Assembly: GCA_021818685.1 (NCBI GenBank)
Contig: JAKATP010000011.1
Span: 1 to 39,401 of the forward strand
DNA from: Bacillota bacterium
Lineage (GTDB): Bacteria; Bacillota; Sulfobacillia; Sulfobacillales; JAIMBI01
Direction: 5' to 3'
DNA length: 39,401 nucleotides
Of the stretch, positions 38,374-39,401 are shown piece after piece. The translations under genes and the position numbers were made by a program. The notes under the pieces were generated by a model. It was not told the origin of the DNA. It saw only the letters and a list, made by a program, of their open reading frames with translations, and made no database searches. Position 1 is the first letter of the stretch. Each line of letters starts with the position of its first letter.

Positions 38374-39389
38374 CCGTCACACAGGCATTCCGGTACGAAC
38401 TGGACCCCGGCACGCAGCGTCGCGCCCGTCTGTCACGGGCAGCGGGCAGCACGGCCCGTTACGCCTACAACTGGGGTCTGGATCTCTGCCAGGCCCGTCT
38501 GAAGGCCAACCAGCCCGTACCGCACGCCGCCGAACGGCACCGTCTGTGGAATGCCGAGAAGCCGCGCCGGTCGTGGGTGTACGGCGTCTCCAAGTGCGGT
38601 GGGCAGGAGGACCTACGGGATCTGGACCGCGCCTTCGGCAACTTCTGGCGCGGGAGAAAGGAGGGCCGTCGGGCCGGCTTCACCCGCTTCCGTCGCAAGC
38701 ACGGGCGGCGGGATTTGTTCCGGCTGACCGGTCGCATCCGTGTCCATCCGCACGCCGTAACGCTGCCCCGTATCGGGTCTGTGCGGACCAAGGAACGCAC
38801 GGACAAGTTTGGCGGCCGCATTCTGTCGGCGACCGTCAGCCGGGAGGCTAGCCGTTGGTACGTCGCCCTGACCCGGCTACACCGCCGCATCCGCTGCCGC
38901 CGGCACGACTTCCTGCACAAGACGACCACGGAACTGACGACAACCAAGTCGGTCATCGTGGTCGAAGACCTCTCCGTACGCGGCATGATCCGCAACCGGC
39001 ACCTCTCGCGGTCCATCACGGACGCCGGGTGGTCGGAGTTCAGGCGGATGCTGGAGGACAAGACCCAGTGGTACGGGTCCCGGCTGGTCGTTGCCCCCCG
39101 CCTCTACCCATCCACCAAGACCTGCTCGGTCTGCGGCCATGTCAAAAATGACATGCCGCTGTCTGAGCGTGTCTTCCGGTGTGCGATGTGTGGAGCGGAG
39201 ATCAACCGAGATCTGAATGCGGCGCGCAACCTCGCGGCGCTCGTCGCCGGGAGGTCCCCGGAGACGCAAAACGCCTGTGGAGCAGAAGGCGCTGGCCGGG
39301 AGAACGGCCCGGTGAAACCGGCTGCTGTGAAGCAGGAATCTCTGAGCAGGAAACTGGCCGCATTCGCGGTCGGGCACAAAATGCCATGA
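38370..39389 (+). CDS. tnpB: TnpB (IS200/IS605-IS607 OrfB) with apparent internal deletion of the RuvC-I region
   Basis: VIVVEDLSVRGM (RuvC-II), CSVCGHV...CAMCGAEINRDLNAARNLAAL (zinc finger and RuvC-III) present; no GxDxG-type RuvC-I motif between WYVALTR and LHRRIRC. Confidence 0.85.
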   Translation: MTVTQAFRYELDPGTQRRARLSRAAGSTARYAYNWGLDLCQARLKANQPVPHAAERHRLWNAEKPRRSWVYGVSKCGGQEDLRDLDRAFGNFWRGRKEGRRAGFTRFRRKHGRRDLFRLTGRIRVHPHAVTLPRIGSVRTKERTDKFGGRILSATVSREASRWYVALTRLHRRIRCRRHDFLHKTTTELTTTKSVIVVEDLSVRGMIRNRHLSRSITDAGWSEFRRMLEDKTQWYGSRLVVAPRLYPSTKTCSVCGHVKNDMPLSERVFRCAMCGAEINRDLNAARNLAALVAGRSPETQNACGAEGAGRENGPVKPAAVKQESLSRKLAAFAVGHKMP

Positions 39390-39401
39390 AGAGAGGAACG
39401 G

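Larger units (their letters stand above)
38040..39401 (+). mobile_element. decayed IS607-type element (tnpA remnant plus tnpB), right end beyond window
   Basis: Serine-recombinase TnpA C-terminal sequence followed by TnpB with ATGA-type tnpA-stop/tnpB-start overlap in the ancestral frame. Confidence 0.82.

Overview
This 39.4-kb, high-GC window is a chromosomal replication-origin neighbourhood from what looks like a deep-branching Firmicutes-type bacterium. The core on the minus strand is gyrB, remB, dciA (DUF721), recF, dnaN, oriC and dnaA. Going rightwards on the plus strand it is rpmH, rnpA, yidD, yidC, rsmG, parA, parB, parS, DUF4446, YkvI, TPR, CvpA, MscS, DUF951, rpsF, ssb, rpsR, rplI, lonC-like, dnaB, purA, tRNA-Gly and tRNA-Thr. 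The left part carries three tRNAs (Arg-ACG, Ser-GCT, Ser-TGA), an MFS transporter, serS with a T-box leader, lutCBA, and a gyrA-pdxS-pdxT block. That block appears inverted relative to the usual order and is transcribed towards the origin. Points most worth a second look: (1) an oriC candidate in the dnaN-dnaA spacer with degenerate DnaA boxes and a DnaA-trio-like TAG/TCG tract; (2) two tandem non-canonical parS-like palindromes directly after parB; (3) a decayed IS607-type element behind tRNA-Thr, whose TnpA is truncated and frameshifted and whose TnpB keeps an open frame but lacks the RuvC-I segment, with hairpins resembling a reRNA/omegaRNA scaffold at its 3' end; (4) a serine T-box whose discriminator-contact base matches the tRNA-Ser genes in the same window; (5) an esterase/MFS pair inserted between dnaA and rpmH. 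I saw no CRISPR array, rRNA or obvious defence island. All calls come from reading the sequence and the supplied ORF translations, with no database searches.
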